A stretch of 16,956 bases of DNA. Origin: Bacteroidales bacterium UBA4353. GTDB lineage: Bacteria > Bacteroidota > Bacteroidia > Bacteroidales > Paludibacteraceae. The DNA lies in contig DGSV01000122.1 in NCBI GenBank assembly GCA_002394025.1, forward strand, positions 1 through 16,956. The letters run 5' to 3'. Positions 1 through 7,272 of this stretch are shown here, piece by piece. Position 1 is the stretch's first letter. Every line of letters starts with the position of its first letter. A model generated the notes under the pieces. That model ran no database searches and was not told the origin of the DNA. It saw only the letters and a list, made by a program, of their open reading frames with translations. The position numbers were made by a program, and so were the translations under genes.

Positions 1-236
1 CAAAAATTTGTCAGATTACAGGTAAAAAGGCTATGGTGGGCTGCAACGTATCTCACTCGAAACGCCATACAAAACGCAAATTTGACGTTAACCTGTTCCG
101 TAAAAAATTCTATTGGGTAGAACGCGACGAGTGGATAGTACTCAACATATCAGCAGCCGGCTTGAGAACCATCAACAAAATCGGTCTTGACGCAGCACTC
201 AAAAGAGCAGCAAAAGAAGGCTACCTCTTCGCATAA
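1..236 (+). CDS. rpmB: Large-subunit ribosomal protein bL28 (5'-truncated by window edge)
   Basis: The reading frame is open from base 3 (K-I-C-Q-I-T-G-K-K-A) and runs to TAA at 234-236. The first two bases, CA, fit the end of the second codon, so only the start codon and about one more base are missing, giving a protein of about 79 residues. The internal ATG at 33 is not the start, because the typical bL28 N-terminus (ICQITGKKA) lies before it. Family signatures visible are GxNVSHSK-like (GCNVSHSKRHTKR), FDVNL and the conserved SAAGLRTI segment. bL28 is a basic structural protein of the 50S subunit. It lies 23 bp upstream of rpmG, in the usual Bacteroidota order rpmB-rpmG-DUF4295, and is presumably cotranscribed from a promoter outside the window. 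Identification is secure. Confidence 0.97.
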   Translation, partial: KICQITGKKAMVGCNVSHSKRHTKRKFDVNLFRKKFYWVERDEWIVLNISAAGLRTINKIGLDAALKRAAKEGYLFA

Positions 237-259
237 TCAATCAAAAAATCACAAGAGTT

Positions 260-448
260 ATGGCAAAGAAAACAAAAGACGCGAGAGTGCAAGTTATTCT
301 TGAGTGCACAGAACATAAGGCGAGCGGTATGCCCGGCACCTCACGCTACATCACAACCAAAAACCGCAAAAACACCCCCGAGCGTTTAGAGTTGAAGAAA
401 TACAACCCTATCTTGAAACGCTATACCATTCATAAGGAAATAAAATAA
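260..448 (+). CDS. rpmG: Large-subunit ribosomal protein bL33
   Basis: This 62-residue basic protein matches bL33, with an N-terminal AKKTKDARVQVILECTE segment and a C-terminal RLELKKYNPILKRYTIHKE segment. Only one cysteine is present (residue 15), so the paired CxxC motifs of zinc-binding bL33 are absent. It is therefore the zinc-independent (C-minus) form, which I recall as usual in this phylum. bL33 sits near the E-site side of the 50S subunit. The gene starts 23 bp after rpmB and ends 19 bp before the DUF4295 gene, consistent with one ribosomal-protein operon. Confidence 0.97.
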   Translation: MAKKTKDARVQVILECTEHKASGMPGTSRYITTKNRKNTPERLELKKYNPILKRYTIHKEIK

Positions 449-467
449 CAATACAGAGTAAACCACT

Positions 468-620
468 ATGGCAAAAAAAGTTGTGGCCACCCTGCAACAA
501 GGCGCCGGCCGTTCATTCTCAAAAGTAATTAAGATGGTTAAGTCTCCGAAAACAGGTGCTTACGTTTTCGAAGAGAGAATAGTACATAACGACGACGTGA
601 AGGCTTTCATAGCAAAATAA
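468..620 (+). CDS. DUF4295 family small protein, probable Bacteroidota-specific ribosomal protein (bL38)
   Basis: This 50-residue ORF starts MAKKVVATLQQGAG, contains a conserved-looking core KVIKMVKSPKTGAYVFEE, and ends at TAA 618-620. It is lysine-rich and the first residues resemble those of its neighbour rpmG. Length, sequence and position immediately after rpmB-rpmG match the DUF4295 family found across Bacteroidota. From memory, a structural study of a Flavobacterium ribosome assigned an extra large-subunit protein named bL38, which I believe corresponds to this family. The naming is recall rather than something the sequence proves. The start is the only ATG in frame near the spacer. A strong hairpin plus T-run follows the stop, making this the last gene of the cluster. 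Confidence 0.9.
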   Translation: MAKKVVATLQQGAGRSFSKVIKMVKSPKTGAYVFEERIVHNDDVKAFIAK

Positions 621-643
621 CCTCCACAGACTTTACAGCAATT

Positions 644-687
644 AAAACTCATGTGACCGGAAACGTTGCGGTTTATGAGTTTTTTTT
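644..687 (+). terminator. Rho-independent terminator of the ribosomal cluster
   Basis: AAAACTCAT (644-652) pairs with ATGAGTTTT (675-683). An inner ACCG/CGGT helix (656-659 with 669-672) extends the stem, and a run of eight T residues (680-687) follows. It lies 24 bp after the DUF4295 stop codon and before the ferredoxin promoter. Confidence 0.85.
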
Positions 688-695
688 GTTTCCAT

Positions 696-727
696 ATTGC
701 ATAATTGAAAAAAAAATCATAATTTTG
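696..727 (+). promoter_or_regulatory. Candidate Bacteroidota sigma-70 promoter for ferredoxin
   Basis: TAATTTTG at 720-727 matches the Bacteroidota -7 consensus TAnnTTTG exactly. ATTG at 696-699, 20 bp upstream, resembles the -33 box TTTG. The predicted start near 734 leaves an AT-rich leader of about 40 nt before the ATG at 775. The element sits just after the ribosomal terminator, so it gives the ferredoxin independent expression. Confidence 0.6.
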
Positions 728-774
728 CAATACAAATCTAACAACAACTAATAACTAATCAAAACTAATTTTCT

Positions 775-939
775 ATGGCTTACAAAATTTCCGACGCTTG
801 CTTGGCTTGCGGCACATGTATTGATGAATGCCCCGTAGGAGCTATTTCAGAAGGCGATATCTATTCTATTGATCCCGATGCTTGCACAGAATGTGGCACA
901 TGCGCTTCTGTATGCCCATCAGAAGCTATCAGCCTCTAA
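775..939 (+). CDS. 2[4Fe-4S] ferredoxin, bacterial (clostridial) type
   Basis: This 54-residue acidic protein has two complete CxxCxxCxxxCP motifs: C9, C12, C15, C19-P and C37, C40, C43, C47-P. They are arranged as a pseudo-twofold repeat (ACLACGTCIDECPVGAI and ACTECGTCASVCPSEAI). This is the full length of classical low-potential 2[4Fe-4S] ferredoxins, soluble electron carriers in the cytoplasm of anaerobes. They typically serve 2-oxoacid:ferredoxin oxidoreductases, hydrogenases or Rnf-type complexes. No partner enzyme is encoded nearby, so the specific partner cannot be inferred. The gene is monocistronic, with its own promoter at 696-727 and a perfect 14-bp terminator stem after the stop. 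Confidence 0.96.
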   Translation: MAYKISDACLACGTCIDECPVGAISEGDIYSIDPDACTECGTCASVCPSEAISL

Positions 940-961
940 TCAAGCAATCATAACAAAACAT

Positions 962-1000
962 ACAAAACCTCCCGAGGCATTGGACTTCGGGAGGTTTTGT
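962..1000 (+). terminator. Terminator of the ferredoxin gene
   Basis: A perfect 14-bp inverted repeat, ACAAAACCTCCCGA (962-975) with its complement at 987-1000, encloses an 11-nt loop. The distal arm carries the TTTTGT tract. It starts 22 bp after the ferredoxin stop codon. Confidence 0.88.
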
Positions 1001-1052
1001 AATTTATAATGCTGAGACCAAAGTTTCAAAATACCTAAATATCTAAAATCCG

Positions 1053-1100
1053 TAATCTCGAAACACAGAAAATCACTAATCTCGAAATACAGAAAATCCG
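1053..1100 (+). repeat. Two tandem copies of a 24-bp intergenic repeat
   Basis: Bases 1053-1076 and 1077-1100 are near-identical 24-mers beginning TAATCTCGAAA and containing ACAGAAAATC. One internal difference is C versus T in the CACAG/TACAG position. The preceding 1033-1050 (CTAAATATCTAAAATCC) has a weak resemblance to the CTAG-type 9-mers found elsewhere in the window. No gene is visible between 940 and 1228. Confidence 0.7.
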
Positions 1101-1131
1101 CCTCTGTCGCATGACTGACAGAAGCGGATTT
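1094..1131 (-). terminator. Terminator of the minus-strand lipoprotein/OmpA operon
   Basis: AAATCCGC (1094-1101) pairs with GCGGATTT (1124-1131), and TCTGTC (1103-1108) pairs with GACAGA (1117-1122), with a single mismatch between the helices. Read on the minus strand the hairpin is followed by TTTTC. It lies about 100 bp beyond the OmpA-family stop codon. It could work in both directions. Confidence 0.65.
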
Positions 1132-1162
1132 GATTTATCAAATGGCCATTGCTCGTTTTCCT

Positions 1163-1200
1163 CCTCGCCAATATCCATAAAGGACATCGGCGAGGTTTTT
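1163..1200 (+). terminator. Second hairpin with T-run, plus-strand terminator-like
   Basis: CCTCGCC (1163-1169) pairs with GGCGAGG (1189-1195), followed on the plus strand by TTTTT (1196-1200). It would stop plus-strand read-through just before it enters the OmpA-family gene from behind. With the hairpin at 1094-1131 it forms a convergent termination zone. Confidence 0.5.
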
Positions 1201-1228
1201 CGAAAACGCTTTCAGGCGGCAACTGCTT

Positions 1229-3895
1229 TTACTCCGCAGATTTCTCAGCAGGGGCGGCGCTTTGCTGCGCTGCGGGGTCAGCAGGTTGCTCAGAAGGTAT
1301 GACCACTTCGTGCGGGTCTATGGCACTTTCTTTATTGGCATCGGTAACAACATCTTCATAGGTAATGTCAAACTCAACACGACGGTTCTGCTGACGTCCT
1401 GCCTTAGTCTTGTTGGTATCGATAGGTTTATCAGGACCATATCCCTTTGCGGTGAGTCGTTCAGCTGCCACTCCGTGTTCCACAAGGTAGTTGCGAACTG
1501 CGTTAGCGCGGTCATCAGACAGACGCATATTCATTTCGTAGCCACCGGTAATATCCGTATGACCTTGTACTTCGGCTTTCCATGTCGGATTATCTTGGAA
1601 TACTTTGACGATTTGGTTCAGTATGCCATAAGATTTCTTCTTGATGACAGACTTTCCTGTCTCGAACTGAATGCCTTGCATAGCCTTCTTGAAGAGTGCT
1701 CTGATTTCCTTGTTTTCGGGGCAACCGTTATTCGATGCCGGTCCCGGTTGTGTCGGGCACTTATCGAGGTAGTCGGGCACTCCGTCGCCGTCAGTGTCTT
1801 TGTCGCAACCTTTCTCGTCCACGAAGGCACGGGCCTCTGGTTTAGTGTCAGGACATTGATCCTTATAGTCAGGAACTTTGTCAAGGTCAGTATCTCTCGG
1901 GCAACCGACACTATCTACTGTCGCGCGAGCCTCTTCCGGTGTGTCGGGACATTGGTCAAGATAGTCGGGTACTCCGTCGAGGTCGCTATCAAGCGGGCAA
2001 CCCTTATCATCAACATATCCGCGAGCTTCGGCAGGTGTATCGGGACATTGGTCAATATAATCTGGTACTCCGTCTCCATCGCTATCCTTCGGGCAGCCTA
2101 CGCTGTCAACCATAGCGCGCGCTTCCTCAGGAGTGTCAGGACATTTGTCGAGGTAGTCGGGTACTCCGTCAAGGTCACTATCAAGCGGACAACCTACACT
2201 ATCAACAAGTCCATAAGCCTCAACTGGTGTGCCCGGGCATTTGTCAAGATAATCGGGTACGCCATCGCCGTCTTCGTCAATAGGACAGCCATTTTCGTCA
2301 ACCTGTATCTTAATACCTTGTTTTTTATACTGACGATAAGGTGTGTTAGGGCATAGGTCTTTCATATCCTTTACACCATCGCGGTCTTTATCACGACGCC
2401 AACCAAATACGAGGTTAAGACCTACTGCGAGGTTCACGCCCTTGGAGCGGTATGGGATGATGTATTGCGACTTATCGTTAATATCCAATGCGGCATATTC
2501 AAAAGGCACGTAATCCATCGCAACCGTAAGGCTCAGCGGACCGCCGCGCAAACCCATCGAGGCTCCTATGGCATGCTGCTTGAGGTTCATGAAGTTATAG
2601 TTAGCGGTGAGGTTGAACCATTGTGCAGGGCGGAAGTTAACACTGGCGAGGAAATCCTCATAGATGCGTGAGTTATAGAGTTTGGTGGTTGACAACACGC
2701 CAAAGCCTATCATTTTGTTAGGCGTATAGATTTCAAAACCAACATTGAGTTTAGCACTTATCATGCTCGCATAGGTCTTATTTCTTTGCTTGACAGACGT
2801 GCTTTCCTTGAGTGCATCGAGTACTTTTTTGAACGAGTCTTCAACATCGATGTCATTTTCTCCCGGGTTGATGTCCTCGCCTCTCATACCACCGTCAGGA
2901 CCTATTTGCGCACCTTCATAGACGTAGTGGTTTGCATTATAGGTGTGCTTTTTAGCTTCTTTGAACCATATTATTCCTCCGAGGTCAACGATAGAAGCAC
3001 TGAGTTCCATGAAGTTTTTCGGACGCCATGTAAAACCGAAGTCGATAGCGGCACCGGCACCACGCGGACGAAGGTAATCAACAACATTATTTGACAGCTC
3101 AACGTTCATGTCTTTGATACCTTGTTTGTTGGCTTCGTCATAGTACTGATATTCGATTTTCTTCGTCGGAGCTGCAATGCGCAGGTCTCCTTCTCCGTCT
3201 ATATCCCAATGTTCGCGGTTCGCGTCAATATATAAATCGCTGGCTCGAGCTTGAATATGACTACCTCCGACTAGTATTTTCAGCGCACCACCAAGTGTCC
3301 ATTTATCGTTTTTCGGAAGCGGTTGCGAATAACCCAATAACAATTCGGTATAGAGCAATGCGTTGACTCCAAAACTCGAAAAATCGAATTTAACATGGTC
3401 TTCTATCTCGTGCGAGCCATCCGTTTTCCCCATGCCGAAAAGCGGCAGACGCATCAAGTCACGGGGAAGAGTACCTCCCACATCAAGTTTCTCGCTCAAA
3501 CCAACGTGCCAGTAGCCGCCATTCTTTTGTATGCGGGCACCGAAACTTAGGATATTGACAGTAGCGTAGCCATTGAAGAGAGTGTTGGCGCGCAGGGCAT
3601 CATAAAATCCTACCTTGTCACCACCGCGGCTCAAAACTGTCAATGTTTTGCCATTCTGATGAAAGAGTACGTCAGACACCATGAGCGAATTATTGGAAAC
3701 ACCAACACTGGTGTAGCCTAACACCGGCAAACCGACATAAACATTTTCCCAAGGCTCAAAAGCAGGGTTCAGAGTATGACGCATCACGGCGTTGTCAAGG
3801 AAGTAAAGAGAGTTGACTTGTTGCTGTGCATTGGCTGTCAACGCAACGCACACTGCGGCTATCATCACCGCGATAAGTTTTCTTAAGTGTTTCAT
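1229..3895 (-). CDS. Outer-membrane OmpA-family protein: DUF5723-like region, TSP3 calcium-type repeats, OmpA peptidoglycan-binding domain
   Basis: The protein has 888 residues. Residues 1-23 form a signal peptide (basic start, hydrophobic core, ANA before Q24). Residues about 24-500 are rich in aromatic and alternating beta-type segments and resemble the DUF5723/PorV-like outer-membrane region of Bacteroidota. Residues about 502-727 hold seven Asp-rich thrombospondin type 3 units of the DxDxDGVPDYxDxCP kind. Residues about 738-850 are an OmpA C-terminal domain with GHTDITGGYEMNMRLSDDRA and KPIDTNKTKAGRQQNRRVEF. A Pro/Ala/Glu-rich tail follows. The likely role is an envelope protein anchored to peptidoglycan by the OmpA domain, with a Ca-stabilised rigid spacer. 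It starts 15 bp after the lipoprotein gene, so the two are almost certainly cotranscribed. The domain order is well supported; the exact function is unknown. Confidence 0.88.
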   Translation of the reverse strand: MKHLRKLIAVMIAAVCVALTANAQQQVNSLYFLDNAVMRHTLNPAFEPWENVYVGLPVLGYTSVGVSNNSLMVSDVLFHQNGKTLTVLSRGGDKVGFYDALRANTLFNGYATVNILSFGARIQKNGGYWHVGLSEKLDVGGTLPRDLMRLPLFGMGKTDGSHEIEDHVKFDFSSFGVNALLYTELLLGYSQPLPKNDKWTLGGALKILVGGSHIQARASDLYIDANREHWDIDGEGDLRIAAPTKKIEYQYYDEANKQGIKDMNVELSNNVVDYLRPRGAGAAIDFGFTWRPKNFMELSASIVDLGGIIWFKEAKKHTYNANHYVYEGAQIGPDGGMRGEDINPGENDIDVEDSFKKVLDALKESTSVKQRNKTYASMISAKLNVGFEIYTPNKMIGFGVLSTTKLYNSRIYEDFLASVNFRPAQWFNLTANYNFMNLKQHAIGASMGLRGGPLSLTVAMDYVPFEYAALDINDKSQYIIPYRSKGVNLAVGLNLVFGWRRDKDRDGVKDMKDLCPNTPYRQYKKQGIKIQVDENGCPIDEDGDGVPDYLDKCPGTPVEAYGLVDSVGCPLDSDLDGVPDYLDKCPDTPEEARAMVDSVGCPKDSDGDGVPDYIDQCPDTPAEARGYVDDKGCPLDSDLDGVPDYLDQCPDTPEEARATVDSVGCPRDTDLDKVPDYKDQCPDTKPEARAFVDEKGCDKDTDGDGVPDYLDKCPTQPGPASNNGCPENKEIRALFKKAMQGIQFETGKSVIKKKSYGILNQIVKVFQDNPTWKAEVQGHTDITGGYEMNMRLSDDRANAVRNYLVEHGVAAERLTAKGYGPDKPIDTNKTKAGRQQNRRVEFDITYEDVVTDANKESAIDPHEVVIPSEQPADPAAQQSAAPAEKSAE
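1799..2278 (-). repeat. Five tandem 96-bp coding repeats (TSP3 units)
   Basis: Residues 540-699 of the OmpA-family protein are five consecutive units of exactly 32 residues (96 bp), starting at D540, D572, D604, D636 and D668. A longer variant unit precedes them and a shorter one follows. Units 3 and 5 are nearly identical and units 4 and 6 resemble each other (VDDKGC, VDEKGC), indicating an older duplication of a 192-bp two-unit block. The Asp spacing (DxDxDG) is that of calcium-binding TSP3 repeats. Confidence 0.9.
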
Positions 3896-3910
3896 AAAGC
3901 GTTAACAGTA

Positions 3911-5296
3911 TTAAAGGTTTTCAAGATCTGTTTTGGTAGCATGAGCATGAACTTTTGCCGACAGTTTGAGATATATAAAGTCGGTGAAATGCAGTTGTAC
4001 GGGGTCACCGGCAGTGGTTCCTGTTCCTTTGACATTAACTACTATATACTTCATCTTGCGTAGCAGGTCGCGATCCTGGTCAAGTTTAGTATCAAGTCGT
4101 GAAGCATAGTTTGAAGAACCTTGATAAAGTGATTTGTCTATGTCTTTCGGATCTCCGAACACAATAGTTTGCGTTTCAAAATTACGCACCAGCGACTCAA
4201 TCACCCTGCCATCGCCGTTGATTGGCGCACCTTGCATAGAAAACTTATCCTCACGGCGCGTATTGTCTTTATAGCGAATAGGCATTTTGTTAGCATCAAG
4301 ATATGTTGCCGTAGCCTCAACATTAAATGGCGTTGAGTTTTTGCCGTCAATATATATTGTGATGTAATCGGCATGTTTGGCGAGTAGCGAGTCTATCTCT
4401 TCGTCATAGAAGTCTTCGCTGTCAACATCAAGAGTGTCTGTATAATTAAGGATAAAACCATAAGGGTCGCCATCGTCGCGTCCCTTGGTGTCAACGGGCA
4501 TGTGGAACCATGCGTCAACGAACATCGTGTCATCAAGATTTTGTGGCACGGCAGTAGGCTTGACTTGGAATTTATACTCAAGATATTGCGGAAGCTCACC
4601 CAACGGACGGTTGAACATCTGCGAGAAGTTGGCACGTTCATCGGTTACCGTTAGTGAGTCGAGGTAGTGCTGTATATAGTCTGCGCTATCACGTCCCGAA
4701 CGGTAATTGATATATCGTGGTAAGGATGTGTGACGTATCACTTCAGTTCCCACGATGTTCGTTGCAATACGCGCTTCAGCACCGTTATTGAAATTCTTGT
4801 TTATGCCATATATGTCGTGGAATGTCATGTCAAACGACATATAAGATTTTGTGGCAAAATAAACTCTGAAGAATGAGTTCTGTACCGGCAAGTGCGAGTT
4901 TTTGCCTATCTCGCGTCCGAATACGTCCTTCAGTTTCACCGAGTCAGCGAGCTGCAGTGTCGCCAAATCGTTGACATTGATTTGTGAAGGGTCGTAAGCG
5001 TTAGGTTCTATCGGTGGCAAAGACGCCAGAAAACCCGTAAAAGGTATGCGCTTGCGAGCGCGGAGGGCTATTGTCATCACGCCATCGTCATTCTGATAGA
5101 CATAATAGCCGTTGTCATTAATCTCATAAAGCTTGCGTGCATAGGCTGTGGAATGGGCTATGGGAGCGGCAACGCCCAATTCAAGAAACACGTCTTCACC
5201 ATCAATCTTACTGAGGTTGACATCTTCCTTGCAGCCATTCATACCCAACAGCGCTACCGCGAGCACGAGAGATAGAAAAAAGCTTTTAAGTTTCAT
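3911..5296 (-). CDS. Hypothetical large outer-membrane lipoprotein, operon partner of the OmpA-family protein
   Basis: The protein has 461 residues and a clear type II signal peptide: MKLK, a hydrophobic stretch at 5-18, then the lipobox MNGC with Cys22 as the lipidated residue. The residues after the Cys (K-E-D) resemble the acidic lipoprotein export signal described in Bacteroidota, so surface exposure is possible. I recognise no named domain. The rest is a soluble, probably beta-rich protein with many Asp/Tyr/Asn residues. No further membrane segment is visible. The gene lies 15 bp upstream of the OmpA/TSP3 gene on the same strand, which suggests the two proteins act together in the envelope. 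Its leader carries 7-mer and CTAG 9-mer arrays. The ATG at 5296 is chosen because it directly starts the signal peptide. Confidence 0.85.
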   Translation of the reverse strand: MKLKSFFLSLVLAVALLGMNGCKEDVNLSKIDGEDVFLELGVAAPIAHSTAYARKLYEINDNGYYVYQNDDGVMTIALRARKRIPFTGFLASLPPIEPNAYDPSQINVNDLATLQLADSVKLKDVFGREIGKNSHLPVQNSFFRVYFATKSYMSFDMTFHDIYGINKNFNNGAEARIATNIVGTEVIRHTSLPRYINYRSGRDSADYIQHYLDSLTVTDERANFSQMFNRPLGELPQYLEYKFQVKPTAVPQNLDDTMFVDAWFHMPVDTKGRDDGDPYGFILNYTDTLDVDSEDFYDEEIDSLLAKHADYITIYIDGKNSTPFNVEATATYLDANKMPIRYKDNTRREDKFSMQGAPINGDGRVIESLVRNFETQTIVFGDPKDIDKSLYQGSSNYASRLDTKLDQDRDLLRKMKYIVVNVKGTGTTAGDPVQLHFTDFIYLKLSAKVHAHATKTDLENL

Positions 5297-5318
5297 ATTA
5301 TTAATGTTTATTTGGTTG

Positions 5319-5381
5319 TTTGCTAAGATTACTAGGTTTACTAGGATTACTAAGACTGCTAGGACTGCTAGGACTGCTAGG
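5319..5381 (-). repeat. CTAG 9-mer array in the lipoprotein leader (7 units)
   Basis: On the minus strand seven phased 9-mers precede the lipoprotein start: CCTAGCAGT three times, then CTTAGTAAT, CCTAGTAAA, CCTAGTAAT and CTTAGCAAA. The array ends 22 bp before the ATG. Its orientation relative to the gene is the same as at the plus-strand arrays. Confidence 0.9.
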
Positions 5382-5396
5382 ACTGTCGCGAATCGG

Positions 5397-5428
<32 letters not shown>

Positions 5429-5441
5429 TTCCGAATTGAGC

Positions 5442-6821
5442 CTAAAAATTAATCAGATATAGCCTTTCTGACGCGCGAGTCACGGCAGTGTAAAGCCACC
5501 TGAAATACTGTTCATTAATCTGTTCCGGTTGTAATAGGCCTCTGTCTATATATACGTGTTTCCACTGTCCGCCCTGACATTTATGGCATGTAGCGGCATA
5601 AGCGTGTTTGAACTGTAAGGCATTATAATAAGGCGTCTGCATCACCTGCTTTACTAACTTGCGCCTGTTACGTGACAGTTCTGGATAGTCTTCAGCAATA
5701 CGCTCAAAAAGAGCATTTTGCAACTGACGCTGGGCTTCGGGAGAGTCAACACCAATACTATCAAGCAGAGCCACGACATCTATCTCCCAATCGTAATCTA
5801 TAGAGCGCAGACTAACATCAGCAAATGTCATTCCATACATCTCACGCTGGTGGGCTATACGTTTGATTTCCAATATATCACCATTGGCTATAAAGTCCAT
5901 GCCATCATACTGCTCGGTGAAAAAGTAGTTATTCTTGGTGACCATAATCCTGTCGCCATTTTCCACTTTGTCTTCTCGCCACAAAATTCGCGCCCTAATG
6001 CCTTGGTTATAGAGATTAGCGCGTCGATTAGTACGCACTATCACCATCGTTTCCTCCACACCTACCGTTTGATATGATTGCTCTATGGTTTCTACAAAAT
6101 CACGACCTTGGAGTTTCACGACATCGGCATACCCCATGTCAAACACATAATCATCGTCTGTTTTTCCTGTCATCAGTACCATACGCAGTGCCGTGGCATT
6201 GAATAATATTCCGCTTTCCAGAGCTTGCCGAGCCACTTCTGTGAGCATAACCCTTGTGACCTTTATGCCGTATGCCGCAACATATTCGGCATTGAGCGCC
6301 GGACTGTCTGTCTGCCCCACAGGTGGCAACTGCGCAGTATCACCGAGTAGCAACAACCGACACCGACTACCGCTGAAAATATACTCTATCAGGTCATCAA
6401 GCAAACGACCCGTTCCGAAAGCTCCGCCACCATCATTGGCTATCATCGATGCCTCATCAACAATAAACAACGTATCCTGATACTTATTGTCAGCTATAGT
6501 AAAACGTTCTACGCCTGCCGCCTGCTGGCGATAGATATGCTTATGAATGGTATATGCCGCATGACCGCTATATGCAGCCAAAACTTTTGCGGCACGTCCC
6601 GTGGGAGCCAATAACACTGTAGGCAAAGCCCTCAAAGAACGCATACGCAATAATGTACTCACGAGCGATGTCTTACCGGTACCGGCATAGCCACAAAGCA
6701 TAAAAGCTTCATCCTGAACACAATCCGAAGTCTCAAAAAGGGATATCTCGTTGATTGCCGATAGCTGACCGGCATTGGGCGTGAAAGGTAACAAAGATAT
6801 GAAATCGTTCACGAAAGACAT
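5442..6821 (-). CDS. Superfamily 1 DNA helicase, RecD/Pif1/Dda-like
   Basis: The protein has 459 residues. The Walker A motif is GYAGTGKT at 44-51 and the Ia-like motif APTGRAAKVL is at 71-80. Walker B/motif II is DEAS at 121-124, and motif III is GDTAQLPPVG at 159-168. A TNRRANLYN segment follows, then C-terminal motifs HKCQGGQWKHVYID and YTAVTRASERL, which form the UvrD_C_2/RecD-type second RecA fold. It is shorter than RecD2 (about 700-800 residues) and lacks its N-terminal helix-hairpin-helix region, so it fits the compact Dda/Pif1-like helicases. The expected role is ATP-driven 5'-3' unwinding in replication or repair. It has its own promoter and stands divergent to the transporter gene. 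The general class is secure; the exact subfamily is not. Confidence 0.9.
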   Translation of the reverse strand: MSFVNDFISLLPFTPNAGQLSAINEISLFETSDCVQDEAFMLCGYAGTGKTSLVSTLLRMRSLRALPTVLLAPTGRAAKVLAAYSGHAAYTIHKHIYRQQAAGVERFTIADNKYQDTLFIVDEASMIANDGGGAFGTGRLLDDLIEYIFSGSRCRLLLLGDTAQLPPVGQTDSPALNAEYVAAYGIKVTRVMLTEVARQALESGILFNATALRMVLMTGKTDDDYVFDMGYADVVKLQGRDFVETIEQSYQTVGVEETMVIVRTNRRANLYNQGIRARILWREDKVENGDRIMVTKNNYFFTEQYDGMDFIANGDILEIKRIAHQREMYGMTFADVSLRSIDYDWEIDVVALLDSIGVDSPEAQRQLQNALFERIAEDYPELSRNRRKLVKQVMQTPYYNALQFKHAYAATCHKCQGGQWKHVYIDRGLLQPEQINEQYFRWLYTAVTRASERLYLINF

Positions 6822-6850
6822 TACGCGACTCTATGGTAACATTAACAAGG

Positions 6851-6881
6851 CAAAGATAACGATTTTTTTTGATATCGCAAT
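6851..6881 (-). promoter_or_regulatory. Candidate promoter of the helicase gene
   Basis: On the minus strand TATCTTTG (plus 6851-6858) matches TAnnTTTG exactly. ATTG (plus 6878-6881), 19 bp upstream, resembles the -33 TTTG. The predicted start near 6844 gives a leader of about 23 nt before the ATG at 6821. Confidence 0.62.
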
Positions 6882-7120
6882 ATGTCCACAGTCAACATTA
6901 AGTACAATGCTACCTTACGATTCTATACTCTGCATAAAGTTTGACAACGTAAACTTACGAAAACAAACAGACAACTATATTGAACCGGACTTATAACGCT
7001 ATTTGTCAGCACATTGAATTTTACGCAGACTATACATCAATGATGCCATAGGACTCGACAGTACACTTAATATGTCTGTAAGCGCTATAAATGTGGTGAG
7101 TACTCCGACTGTGAGTGGAT
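6882..7120. other. Intergenic stretch between divergent promoters, no gene seen
   Basis: The helicase and transporter genes are 451 bp apart. Apart from the two promoters and the 9-mer array, I see no ORF with a family resemblance. The only structure is an imperfect 12-bp palindrome, CGTAAACTTACG at about 6951-6961, which could be an operator. The support for that is weak. Confidence 0.4.
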
Positions 7121-7151
7121 TTTTCTATAAGAAAATTATTTTGTAACTTTG
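7121..7151 (+). promoter_or_regulatory. Candidate promoter of the transporter gene
   Basis: TAACTTTG at 7144-7151 matches TAnnTTTG exactly. TTTT at 7121-7124, 19 bp upstream, is one base from the -33 TTTG. The predicted start near 7158 would place the CTAG 9-mer array (7174-7254) wholly inside a 5' leader of about 115 nt. Confidence 0.58.
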
Positions 7152-7173
7152 TCAGTTGAGTGAGATTAACAAC

Positions 7174-7254
7174 CCTAGAAATCCTAGAATAACTAGAAAA
7201 CCTAGAATAACTAAAACAACTAGCAATCCTAGAACAACTAGCAATCCTGGAAAC
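7174..7254 (+). repeat. CTAG 9-mer array in the transporter leader (9 units)
   Basis: Nine phased units start with CCTAGAAAT and CCTAGAATA. Later units include ACTAGAAAA, ACTAAAACA, ACTAGCAAT (twice) and CCTGGAAAC. The array ends 18 bp before the ATG and begins about 16 bp after the predicted transcription start. Confidence 0.92.
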
Positions 7255-7272
7255 TAAAAATAATTAACTTAT

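Noticed and set aside
1262..2356. Long plus-strand ORF (364 codons) opposite the OmpA-family gene
   Set aside because: It is antisense to the TSP3 repeats, whose fixed 96-bp units keep the opposite frame free of stops. The translation has no family resemblance and is Val/Ile/Arg-rich in a repeated way.
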